Assembly: GCA_947576945.1 (NCBI GenBank)
Contig: CANPTH010000038.1
Coordinates: 1 to 39,581 of the forward strand
DNA length: 39,581 nt
Origin: an uncultured Lachnospiraceae bacterium
Lineage (GTDB): Bacteria; Bacillota; Clostridia; Lachnospirales; Lachnospiraceae
Direction: 5' to 3'
Numbering within the stretch: the first letter of the stretch is position 1; the number at the start of each line of letters is the position of its first letter. This document shows, one piece after another, positions 23,385 through 31,652 of this stretch. The translations under genes and the position numbers were made by a program. The notes under the pieces were generated by a model. That model was given only the letters and a program-made list of their open reading frames with translations, was not told the DNA's origin and did no database searches.

Positions 23385-25112
23385 ATGGAAAACAGAGAGA
23401 GCAGGGAGAATATTGACCGGTTCATGGAAGAGCAGAGGAAGCGGATCGAGGAACTGGAACAGGAGAAAGCCGCTTTGAAGGAGGCTCTTATAGCGGCGGA
23501 GGAAGCGAATAAGGCCAAGAGCCGTTTCCTGTCTAATATGTCCCATGATATTCGAACACCAATGAATGCCATTATGGGCATGACATCCATAGGTTTGTCG
23601 CATATTGACGAGAAAGCTAGGGTACATGACTGTCTGGGCAAAATCCAGACAGCAGCCAGTCATCTGATGAGTCTGGTGAATGATGTTCTGGATATGTCAC
23701 GCATTGACAGTGACCGTTTGACATTGAATGAGGAGCCTTTTTCTCTTGCGGATCTGATCCATGATATTTCCGTTATTGTCAGGCCGCAGGCGGCACAGAA
23801 GAATCAGGGGCTTAAGATAGAGATCGGCCGGATTGAGGAGGAAAATATTATCGGAGATCCGCTGCATCTGCGACAGGTTCTGGTCAATATTATCGGAAAT
23901 GCGGTGAAATATACCCAGGATGGCGGGGAGATATCGGTACAGTTTGCACAGCGCTACGCGAAGGCGGATCCGCCGGAAGAAAAGGGAGCGGAAGATGTCG
24001 CAGCAGCGCAGGAAACAGCAGGCAGTATGGAGGCGAGAATGGTATGGCTGGACTTTTGCTGTAAAGATAACGGAATCGGCATGAGCCCGGAATTCCTGCA
24101 GAAGATCTTTATCCCCTTTGAGCGTGTGCACAGCGAGGCCACCAGTAAGATAGAAGGAACCGGACTGGGCATGTCGATTGTCAAAAATCTGGTGGAACGG
24201 ATGAACGGAGAGATCCTGGTAGAAAGTGAGGAAGGGGCGGGCAGCTGCTTTACGGTGCATCTTCCCATGGCAACGGCGCCACAGGAGACGACGGCCCTGC
24301 ATCTTCCGACAGGAGCGGCCGTACTCATTGCGGAGAACAGGAAAGAGCGGGCGGGTCAGATGGCCAGGTACCTTCGGGAGGCCGGTCTTGTATCGGTACA
24401 TCAGGAGAAAGGCGCCCAGGCAGTTACCTGGTTGACACAGGCTCAGTATGAGGGACATATGCCATGCGCCATGCTGTTGGGAGAGGAGCTGTCGGATATG
24501 CAGCCGCTGCATCTGGCCTCCCATGTGCGTCAGCTGGCAGGCCGCGAATTTCCGATCCTGCTTGTATCGGAAGCGGACTGGGTACAGCTGGAGTATCGGG
24601 CGACCAGGGCCGGGGTTAACGGATTCGTGCCCTGTCCGTTGTTTAAGAGCAGACTTCTGGGAACACTGGCGGAACTTCTGGGCGGTATGGGCAGTGACGA
24701 CAATTCTGTAAAACAGGAGCTGGATTACAGCGATCGCCGGATCCTTCTGGTGGAAGATATAGAATTGAATCAGGAGATTGCGGTGGAACTTCTGTCGGTG
24801 ACGGGTGTGCAGGTGGAAGTAGCCGATGACGGCGCCCAGGCGGTGAAGAAATTTTCTGATGCACCGGAGGGGTATTATGATCTGATCTTTATGGATATCC
24901 ACATGCCGGTGATGGATGGATATGAAGCCACAAGGCAGATCCGCAGCATGGAAAGAGCAGACGCAGCGGCGGTTTGGATTGTTGCAATGACGGCGGACGC
25001 TTTTGTGGAAGATGTGAGACAGGCGAAGGAAGCCGGAATGAATGAACATATTTCGAAACCTGTGGAGCCTGGACGTCTGCAGGAGATATTGTACAGGCAG
25101 TTTTCCGGTTAG
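23385..25112 (+). CDS. Soluble hybrid histidine kinase (HisKA-HATPase-degenerate receiver-REC)
   Basis: A 575-residue protein without membrane segments. Residues about 8-45 form a charged coiled coil. HisKA carries SNMSHDIRTPMNAIMG with the phosphorylated His at 54. The ATPase domain shows NIIGNAVKYTQDGG, KDNGIGMSPEF, PFERV and GTGLGMSIVKNL. Residues about 300-430 look like a receiver-type fold without acidic pocket. The C-terminal receiver has the phosphoacceptor Asp at about 504 in FMDIHMPVMDGYEA, then MTAD and ISKPV. It senses something in the cytoplasm or via a partner. It lies 62 bp upstream of the HD-GYP-like gene, a likely phosphorelay partner. Confidence 0.93.
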   Translation: MENRESRENIDRFMEEQRKRIEELEQEKAALKEALIAAEEANKAKSRFLSNMSHDIRTPMNAIMGMTSIGLSHIDEKARVHDCLGKIQTAASHLMSLVNDVLDMSRIDSDRLTLNEEPFSLADLIHDISVIVRPQAAQKNQGLKIEIGRIEEENIIGDPLHLRQVLVNIIGNAVKYTQDGGEISVQFAQRYAKADPPEEKGAEDVAAAQETAGSMEARMVWLDFCCKDNGIGMSPEFLQKIFIPFERVHSEATSKIEGTGLGMSIVKNLVERMNGEILVESEEGAGSCFTVHLPMATAPQETTALHLPTGAAVLIAENRKERAGQMARYLREAGLVSVHQEKGAQAVTWLTQAQYEGHMPCAMLLGEELSDMQPLHLASHVRQLAGREFPILLVSEADWVQLEYRATRAGVNGFVPCPLFKSRLLGTLAELLGGMGSDDNSVKQELDYSDRRILLVEDIELNQEIAVELLSVTGVQVEVADDGAQAVKKFSDAPEGYYDLIFMDIHMPVMDGYEATRQIRSMERADAAAVWIVAMTADAFVEDVRQAKEAGMNEHISKPVEPGRLQEILYRQFSG

Positions 25113-25174
25113 AATCCGCTTTCCTTTATTGTGAGTGAACAGCGGCAGAGACAGAGGGAGAGAAACGAGAAAGC

Positions 25175-27034
25175 ATGCAGCCCTATCAGGAAGAATATAT
25201 TGCAAATTTAAGAGAGATTGCGGCCCTGGCGGCGCGGAAGAAGACAGAAGGATATACGTTCGAAAGCTATCAGACGGAGCTTGCAAAGAACCGGAACCGG
25301 ATCGCAGGGAAAGTGGAGCGTAATATGGAACTGCTCAGGGCGGGATTGTTTCCGCTGCTGGACCATCTGCCGGAGTCCGGTGAAGAAGAGCTGCAGGAAC
25401 TGCAGGAATTTGCCGGCAGATTGTTTCAGGTCGGTGAGGAACTGGATGTGGGTCTGTTCTGTCAGATCCATCAGGCATTATTGAACTGTGCGCGGTTGAA
25501 AAAGGATCAGGCCGGCATGATCCGGGAACTGTACTGGCTGGGAATCGGACGGAATAATCGATGCAGTAAACTGGTCGGCTTAGATTATTCCGTAGTGGAG
25601 AATTATGTCTTTGAAATGCGGCTTTGCTTTACGGAGGCCGGCGCCTATCTGAAATATTTTGATGAGATTGAGGATTCCGAGACCAGAGGTTATATTCTGC
25701 GTGCCCGTGCCAATACGGCGCTGGGGCAGTATGCGTCGGCCAGCGGGAAGATTCAGCGTGTCAGGCAGACGCTGCAGATCCTGCAGGACCGGTATTATCA
25801 GGAGAAGGAACCTGGGCTTCCCTGGGAGCGGTATATTTTCATGGCACACAGGCAGATGGCCAGCAGTATTTCATACAGCAGGGAGAATGTCATGACCGCA
25901 GAAGATGTGGAGGCGGTGATGGAATCGGTTTATATTGTCTACCAGGCGAATATGCAGGAAGCGGCCAAACGGGGAGAGAGGCCGCCGATCCATTCGGCAT
26001 TTAATTATTATGCGATCTCCTACTATTGCGGGCTGGATACGATGGACGGACTGTTGAGCAAGACAGAGCATTTGATGGATACAACGGAGATTTCGGACTT
26101 TACTTCGGAGAATATGTATGGGCTTATTTCTCTGCCGGCTTTTTATCTGCAGTATCTGAAACAATTTCCGGAACGGATTCCGGGGCGGGCAGAATATATC
26201 GAGAATTTGTACCGGAGGATTCTGGACTACGTGGAGGTGTTCCCCGATGCGCCGGAGAACGAGATGCTTTTCCTGTACCTGCGTCAGCTGGCTAATAATT
26301 ATGTGGAAACGGCAAACAGTATTCCTTACGGGGCGTTTCTGCTGAAACTTATCATGCGGTTTGCACCGGATATCTATATCCAGTCCTATATCGTGGCAAA
26401 GGCGGCGGCTGTTTTCTGTGATATCCTTATGGCGGAGGAGCCGGAATTTTTTGATGATATTGAGCAGATCAGGGAAGTGCAGGATCTTGAGGAGAAGCGG
26501 CATGAGGTCAGAAAATATGCGATGGCATGCGGGCTGCTGCATGATGCGGGTAAGATCAACTTCATTAACCTGTATACCCAGACAGGACGGCAATGGTTTG
26601 AGGAGGAGTATGAAATGACACGTCTGCATACAATAGTCGGGGAGAGCTGTCTGCGGGAATGCGCTTCCACGTGCCGGTATGCGGCGGCAGCATTGGGGCA
26701 TCACAGCTGGTATGATGGTTCCCGCGGATATCCTGCTGTCTATGAGAGGCTGGAGTGCAGGGAGCGTCAGATGGTGGATGTGATCAGTCTGATCGACTGG
26801 CTGGAAAACGTGACTGATGCTCAATGTCTTTATACAGGTGTGAAAATGACATTTGATGCGGCCGTGAAGACGGCTGTCAGCCTGGAAGGGAGGCGTTTTT
26901 CACCTTTGCTTACGGCAAGGCTGCGGGACGGGCAGATTGTTGCACAGCTGGAGAAAGCTTTTGCAGAGGGGAGAAGGGAAGCTTGCCGGCAGTTGTATGA
27001 GGAAGATTTTCTTTTCAATCATCCGGCGAAATGA
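25175..27034 (+). CDS. HD-GYP-like phosphohydrolase with long N-terminal helical region
   Basis: A 619-residue soluble protein. Residues 1 to about 430 are helical-looking and unassigned. The C-terminal part contains the HD pair in ACGLLHDAGKINFIN (His and Asp near 456-457), a distal H in RLHTIVGESCL, then LGHHSWYDGSRGYP, a close match to the HHE..DG.GYP signature of HD-GYP phosphodiesterases. Known HD-GYP proteins hydrolyse cyclic dinucleotides. It has no receiver of its own and may be driven by the adjacent hybrid kinase. The spacing to the next gene is 52 bp, with AAAGGAGGG for that gene. Confidence 0.85.
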   Translation: MQPYQEEYIANLREIAALAARKKTEGYTFESYQTELAKNRNRIAGKVERNMELLRAGLFPLLDHLPESGEEELQELQEFAGRLFQVGEELDVGLFCQIHQALLNCARLKKDQAGMIRELYWLGIGRNNRCSKLVGLDYSVVENYVFEMRLCFTEAGAYLKYFDEIEDSETRGYILRARANTALGQYASASGKIQRVRQTLQILQDRYYQEKEPGLPWERYIFMAHRQMASSISYSRENVMTAEDVEAVMESVYIVYQANMQEAAKRGERPPIHSAFNYYAISYYCGLDTMDGLLSKTEHLMDTTEISDFTSENMYGLISLPAFYLQYLKQFPERIPGRAEYIENLYRRILDYVEVFPDAPENEMLFLYLRQLANNYVETANSIPYGAFLLKLIMRFAPDIYIQSYIVAKAAAVFCDILMAEEPEFFDDIEQIREVQDLEEKRHEVRKYAMACGLLHDAGKINFINLYTQTGRQWFEEEYEMTRLHTIVGESCLRECASTCRYAAAALGHHSWYDGSRGYPAVYERLECRERQMVDVISLIDWLENVTDAQCLYTGVKMTFDAAVKTAVSLEGRRFSPLLTARLRDGQIVAQLEKAFAEGRREACRQLYEEDFLFNHPAK

Positions 27035-27086
27035 TAAAATAAGGATGCAAAACATCTTTTGACGAAAACTTAAAGGAGGGTATGCC

Positions 27087-29063
27087 ATGGCAGCCAGTGA
27101 ATATACAACAGCGTTAAGACAGGGACGGCGCAGCTATCGTGCGGCGCTTACCAGGGGCGAATATCCTTATCTCCCTGTGTTGGATGAGATCATGTCGTAT
27201 ACGGAAATAGCGGGGATGGAAAATATAGGGATCATGGATATTCCATTATCCAAGATCGTAGGAACGAAGACGGTAGGCCGGTCCAATGCGTTTGCGGACA
27301 ATTTCATGCCGCTGCTTCCGGAAGAATCGGAATTCGGTATGAAGTGGGCGGCTGTTTACAAGCATCAGATCGAGGATGGGATCAGTGATCCGATCGTGGC
27401 ATTTGAATTTATGAATCAGTTCTATGTGCAGGAAGGCAATAAGCGGGTCAGTGTCATGAAATACATTAAGACGTACAGTATTGCGGCTGTGGTCACCCGT
27501 TTGGTTCCCAAGAAGACGGATGATAAGGAAAACCGCCTGTACTTCGAGTTTCTGGATTTCTATGAGGTGTCGCGCAGTTATGATGTCTGCTTTACCAGGG
27601 AGGGCAGTTATAAGAAGCTTTTGAAGCTTATGGGAAAGAAAGAAGATGAAGTCTGGTCCGATGACGACAGGATGAATCTGCATTCGGCCTGTTATAATTT
27701 CGAGCGGGCGTTTATCAAGGAGCACGGCGAGAATCTGGATATTAACGTTTCGGATGCCTTTTTGATCTATGTGGAGATCTATGGCTATGATAAAGTGAAG
27801 GGGCAGACGGAGAATGAGATCGTAAAGGCGCTCCAGAAGATGTGGACAGAGATCACTCTGGCCGATCAGGGCAGTCAGGTAGAGCTTGTTCAGAATCCGG
27901 AGCAGACGAAAGCAACCCTGTTCAACAAGCTGATTTCGACAGGTATACCGGATTCCCTGAAAGTGGCATTTATCTATACCAAAACCATAGAAACTTCCAG
28001 CTGGGCTTACGCTCATGAACTGGGCAGGCATTATCTGGAGCAGGCATTCGAGGGACGGATCAAGACGATGGCCTTTGATGAGGCTGATACGGAAGCCGAG
28101 GTGGAGGCGGCCATTGAGCTGGCAGTTACCGCAGGCTGCGAACTGATCTTTACCACGGCGACACAGATGGTGAACCAGAGTGTCCGCTCCGCGATCCAGC
28201 ATCCGAAGGTAAGGATTTACAACTGTTCCATTATGATGTCTTACTCCTCGATCTGCACATACTATGCGCGGATGTATGAATCCAAGTTCCTGATGGGAGC
28301 CATCGCGGCGGCGCTGTCCAGGACAGACAGGCTGGGCTATGTGGCTGACTATCCTATTTACGGAGAGATGGCCAACATCAATGCCTTTGCATTGGGCGCC
28401 AAGATGATCAATCCCTTTGTGGAGGTACATTTGGCGTGGACCAAGGTCAAAGGGACGGATGCAAGAGAGAAGCTGAACCAGGAGGGCATTGTATTCATTT
28501 CCGACAATGATATGATCACGCCGGGGAACGCTTCCAGGCAGTACGGCATTTATCTGAAAAAAGAAGATGGATCTCTGGAGAATCTGGCTACACCGATCTG
28601 GCACTGGGGTAAATTCTATGAGCAGATCGTCAGAAATCTCTACAGCGGCGGCAGTACGGAAGCGGATACACAGAAAGGGAAGAAGGCAGTCAATTACTGG
28701 TGGGGCATGTCGGCGGATGTGATCGATGTGATCTGTTCAAAATCCATGCCGCATGGTACCAACAGGCTGATTGAGTTTTTGAAGAATTCGATCCGGGCGG
28801 GGGCCTTCCATCCTTTTGACGGACCGATCTATGCGCAGGGTGGTGTACAGCAGTGTGAGAAAGGAAGGAGCCTGCAGCCAAATGAGATTATCACCATGGA
28901 CTGGCTGGCCGAGAACGTGATCGGAAAGATTCCTGATCTGGAGGAACTGACAGAGGAAGCCAGGGCACTGGTAGAGTTCCAGGGAATACGGGTAGATGAA
29001 TCCGATACGGAGAAGGGGGATGCTGCCCGCAAAGAAGTACCTGCAGAAGGAGGCTCCACATGA
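27087..29063 (+). CDS. Cytoplasmic fusion: ParB-like N-terminal domain plus BMP/PnrA-type ligand-binding domain
   Basis: A 658-residue protein with no signal peptide or lipobox. Residues about 40-150 resemble a ParB/Srx-like domain (IPLSKIVGTKTVGRSNAF, then FYVQEGNKRVSVMKYIK, the ExNxR-type motif). Residues about 290-600 resemble the basic membrane protein (BMP/PnrA/Med) periplasmic-binding fold: LKVAFIYTKTIETSSWAYAH, CELIFTTATQMVNQSVRSA, RLGYVADYPIYGEMANINAF. Known BMP proteins bind purine nucleosides and are normally lipoproteins; a cytoplasmic version argues for intracellular sensing, as in Med. It overlaps the next gene by 4 bp (ATGA) and follows the HD-GYP gene. Confidence 0.82.
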   Translation: MAASEYTTALRQGRRSYRAALTRGEYPYLPVLDEIMSYTEIAGMENIGIMDIPLSKIVGTKTVGRSNAFADNFMPLLPEESEFGMKWAAVYKHQIEDGISDPIVAFEFMNQFYVQEGNKRVSVMKYIKTYSIAAVVTRLVPKKTDDKENRLYFEFLDFYEVSRSYDVCFTREGSYKKLLKLMGKKEDEVWSDDDRMNLHSACYNFERAFIKEHGENLDINVSDAFLIYVEIYGYDKVKGQTENEIVKALQKMWTEITLADQGSQVELVQNPEQTKATLFNKLISTGIPDSLKVAFIYTKTIETSSWAYAHELGRHYLEQAFEGRIKTMAFDEADTEAEVEAAIELAVTAGCELIFTTATQMVNQSVRSAIQHPKVRIYNCSIMMSYSSICTYYARMYESKFLMGAIAAALSRTDRLGYVADYPIYGEMANINAFALGAKMINPFVEVHLAWTKVKGTDAREKLNQEGIVFISDNDMITPGNASRQYGIYLKKEDGSLENLATPIWHWGKFYEQIVRNLYSGGSTEADTQKGKKAVNYWWGMSADVIDVICSKSMPHGTNRLIEFLKNSIRAGAFHPFDGPIYAQGGVQQCEKGRSLQPNEIITMDWLAENVIGKIPDLEELTEEARALVEFQGIRVDESDTEKGDAARKEVPAEGGST

Positions 29064-29692
29064 AGATCCTGGTGCTGGCCGATCAGAAATCAAAATATCT
29101 GTATGATTTCTATGAACCGGATAAACTGAAAGACATTGACCTGATCATATCCTGCGGCGATCTGTCACCGGGCTACCTGTCGTTCTTCGTGACGCTCTGC
29201 AATGTACCGCTGTTGTATGTCAGGGGCAACCACGATGACAAATACGAGAAGACGCCGCCGGAGGGATGCATCTGTATTGAAGATGACGTTTTTGTATATG
29301 AAGGAATCCGCATTCTCGGGCTGGGCGGTTCCATGGAATATATACCGGGAGCCAGCAATCAGTATTCGGAGAAAAGAATGCGCAAACGGGTGCGCAGGCT
29401 GCGGTATAAATTGTGGAGACACAGGGGCTTCGATATTCTTGTGACTCATGCGCCGGCTTATCAGGTCAACGATCTGGAGGACCTGCCCCATCGGGGCTTT
29501 AAGGTCTTCCGGACACTGTTGGAGAAGTATGAACCCAGATTCTTTTTCCACGGACATGTACATGCCAACTACAGCAGGAAATTCAAGCGGCACGATAATT
29601 TCGGCAAGACGACCATTGTCAATGGGTTTGAGTATTGTATCGTGGAGTATCCGCCTTCGCAGGGAGATGGGACAGGCAGTTCCCCTGCATGA
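29060..29692 (+). CDS. Calcineurin-like metallophosphoesterase
   Basis: A 210-residue enzyme of the calcineurin-like fold, coupled by a 4-bp overlap to the ParB-BMP gene. Metal-site motifs seen are LIISCGDLSPG (GD), VRGNHDDKYE (GNHD), ILVTHAPAY (H) and FFFHGHVHANY (GHxH). The first motif is unusual: family members have DxH near the N-terminus, while here it reads LADQKSK (D-x-K), so one metal ligand is changed. Substrate unknown; phosphodiesters or nucleotides are typical. Its place at the end of the signalling cluster suggests action on a signal molecule or nucleotide. Confidence 0.9.
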   Translation: MKILVLADQKSKYLYDFYEPDKLKDIDLIISCGDLSPGYLSFFVTLCNVPLLYVRGNHDDKYEKTPPEGCICIEDDVFVYEGIRILGLGGSMEYIPGASNQYSEKRMRKRVRRLRYKLWRHRGFDILVTHAPAYQVNDLEDLPHRGFKVFRTLLEKYEPRFFFHGHVHANYSRKFKRHDNFGKTTIVNGFEYCIVEYPPSQGDGTGSSPA

Positions 29693-29744
29693 TGCCGGAG
29701 ACAGTTCTGCCAGCGATGTGCATGGCCGTTGGGTGGTGTGTGGA

Positions 29745-30161
29745 TCAGTTTTTATCTGCCAGCATAGATTCCACCTTCTCTACTGCGCTGCGGATGTAAT
29801 CGCCCATGGGGGCTTCGGCAAGGCCGGCGATATAATGATTACAGCGGCTGACCGGGATCAGGATCTTGAAGGCGCGGCTGGCGCTGACTGCGGTGGCGAT
29901 GGCCGGGGTGATCTCCCCCAGGAGGGCATTGGCGAACACGATACCGACAGGCCCCACGATGATATCGGAGTCGGCGGCGTTGACGATCACTGCATTGTCG
30001 CCGGTGGCCCCGTAGTCTGCTCCCGCTTTGAGCATGGCGGTAGTGGCGGCGCTGTTGGTGCCGATGGCATACAGTTCCAGTGTTCCATGTTTTCTCTTAA
30101 GCTGTTCGATGACGGTGCGGCCGATACGGCCGCCCTGTCCGTCTATGATGGTAATCTTCAT
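29745..30161 (-). CDS. DUF3842 family protein
   Basis: A 138-residue protein with an N-terminal Rossmann-like start, MKITIIDGQGGRIGRTVIEQ, and landmarks YAIGTNSAATTAMLKAGAD, VGPVGIVFANALLGEITPA and IPVSRCNHYIAGL. I recognise it as DUF3842, a widespread Clostridia family of unknown function. TAAGGAGT precedes the ATG. It is convergent with the phosphoesterase gene with only 52 bp between and no clear terminator there. Confidence 0.87.
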   Translation of the reverse strand: MKITIIDGQGGRIGRTVIEQLKRKHGTLELYAIGTNSAATTAMLKAGADYGATGDNAVIVNAADSDIIVGPVGIVFANALLGEITPAIATAVSASRAFKILIPVSRCNHYIAGLAEAPMGDYIRSAVEKVESMLADKN

Positions 30162-30296
30162 CTGATTTACTCCTTATTTTACAATAGATAGCAGGGTGTT
30201 CTTTTGATGGGAAATTCCCTGCTTATCCGAGTTCGCGAAGAGAATCGTGAAAAGAGTTTTGTTCGCTTTGGTGATTTTGCTAAGCAAATTTGTTTT

Positions 30297-30369
30297 TACT
30301 ATGAAAGTCTTCGACTTTCACAGCATGGATGGCCATGCGGCCCGCCAGGCGGCAGGCTGAGCATGATGG
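30297..30369 (+). repeat. Interspersed hairpin repeat, copy 4
   Basis: It has the same unit as 921-998: both hairpins are identical, with changes in the GC-rich part (CCAGGCGGCAGG for CCCGACGGCAGG) and a diverged end. It ends 2 bp before the lacI stop codon at 30372-30374, so it occupies the 3' flank of that gene on the opposite strand. Confidence 0.93.
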
Positions 30370-30371
30370 GG

Positions 30372-31388
30372 TTACTGTATCAGGGCGGGACAGCTCTGCC
30401 TTGCCACGTATGGCGTCGGAAAGGTAATGCTGGTAGGGGTATACTTAAAGTTAGTAAGAGAGTCCGACAGTATCCTCAGGCATTCTTCAGCCATATCTTC
30501 AAGAGGCAGGCTGATCACGGAGAGAGAAGGGATACAGTATTCTTCCTGTTCGGGTCTTCCACTGCCCACGCTGATGATTTCGATCTGCTCGGGAATGCGA
30601 ATCCCCTTCTCATAGAAAGCCTTCAACGCTCCCAGCGCAATGCTGTCAGAGGTGCAGAAGAGACAGTCCGGCAGCGGATTTAAATCGCACAGCGTGAGTG
30701 CTCCGAGATAGCCGCCTCTCATGGTATCTTCCACCATAACGGAGACAGGGCGTTCCATGGCGGATTCACTGAGCTGGAATTCGAAGACATTCGTTCTGAT
30801 ATTCATCCCGGAAAAAGTGGCCGGGGATTTTAAAAGCGCCGGATGTTTTTTGCCATGGGCGGCAAATATGTCGGCCGGCAGAAGGCCGATTGTCTTGTCG
30901 TCCATGTTTACGGTTGCATATTTCGAGGAGTATCTGTTATAGAGAACGATCGGAATGTGGAAATCGTTAGCCTCCAGATATTCCATGTCTGTCTCGGAAG
31001 GGTTACAGATAATGATCGCGTTGGTGGTGAGCACGGATTCATTGGTCAGTACATCCTGCAGATGATTATTCTCATAGGGAACAATGGAAAGCTGAAACTG
31101 ATAATTGTTTTCCATAATGGCAGTCTGCAGCCCTTTCAGGAATCGGGAAAGCAGATGGATCCGGTTATCGGATACCCAGTAGAGAGATATATTTGCTTTC
31201 GCGGAGAGACTGCCCCGCAGTATTTTGGCCTGGATATTCGGCTTATAACCCATTTCTCTGGCTGCTTTCAGGATCCTTTGCTGTGTTTCTTTCTTGATCT
31301 TGCGCCTGTCTCCGTTTCCCTTCAAAACGATGGAGACGGTGCTGGGAGAAAGCCCCAGGCGGGCGGCGATATCCTTAATGGTAGTCAT
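30372..31388 (-). CDS. LacI-family transcriptional regulator
   Basis: A 338-residue regulator of normal length. The N-terminal HTH and hinge are clear: TTIKDIAARLGLSPSTVSIV, then AAREMGYKPNIQAKILRG. A sugar-binding-protein-like effector domain follows (CLFCTSDSIALGALKAFYEK, EIISVGSG). GGGAGG precedes the start. It is divergent from the hydrolase/AtuA/CoA-transferase operon, which it probably controls through two palindromes at 31534-31547 and 31587-31600. The inducer is unknown. Confidence 0.95.
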   Translation of the reverse strand: MTTIKDIAARLGLSPSTVSIVLKGNGDRRKIKKETQQRILKAAREMGYKPNIQAKILRGSLSAKANISLYWVSDNRIHLLSRFLKGLQTAIMENNYQFQLSIVPYENNHLQDVLTNESVLTTNAIIICNPSETDMEYLEANDFHIPIVLYNRYSSKYATVNMDDKTIGLLPADIFAAHGKKHPALLKSPATFSGMNIRTNVFEFQLSESAMERPVSVMVEDTMRGGYLGALTLCDLNPLPDCLFCTSDSIALGALKAFYEKGIRIPEQIEIISVGSGRPEQEEYCIPSLSVISLPLEDMAEECLRILSDSLTNFKYTPTSITFPTPYVARQSCPALIQ

Positions 31389-31533
31389 AGTAATAAACCT
31401 CCCTCCTGTCTGTTGTCATTGGGTGAAAATTTATGACGTTTCCTAATACAATAAACGAGATAGGAAGGAAATGCAAGACAAAAGCATAAACCCACAGGCA
31501 ATAGTTTTGGCAAATGGTCTTGTATTTAAAATA

Positions 31534-31600
31534 GTACAACGTTATACGTTGACAAGGAGGGGGTGTGTGGTATACTGAAAACACAAGTACAACGTGGTAC
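31534..31600 (+). promoter_or_regulatory. Promoter of the hydrolase operon flanked by two LacI-type operators
   Basis: TTGACA (31549-31554), a 16-nt spacer and TATACT (31571-31576). Operator-like palindromes GTACAACGTTATAC (31534-31547) and GTACAACGTGGTAC (31587-31600) are each symmetric at 12 of 14 positions. Their centres are 53 bp apart, near five helical turns. Confidence 0.75.
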
Positions 31601-31652
31601 TAAATGAGTCTGAAGTTTTTGTGAGACGATTCATGGAAAAGGAGGGGGCAAA

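Noticed and set aside
23697..25286. 529-residue minus-strand ORF
   Set aside because: It is antisense to the hybrid kinase gene, His/Arg/Leu-rich without any domain, a shadow of the coding strand.
25871..26824. 317-residue minus-strand ORF
   Set aside because: It is antisense to the HD-GYP-like gene, with no ribosome binding site and no domain.
27246..28604. 452-residue minus-strand ORF
   Set aside because: It is antisense to the ParB-BMP gene; shadow composition without motifs.
29448..30191. 247-residue plus-strand ORF
   Set aside because: It runs out of frame through the phosphoesterase gene and antisense through the DUF3842 gene.
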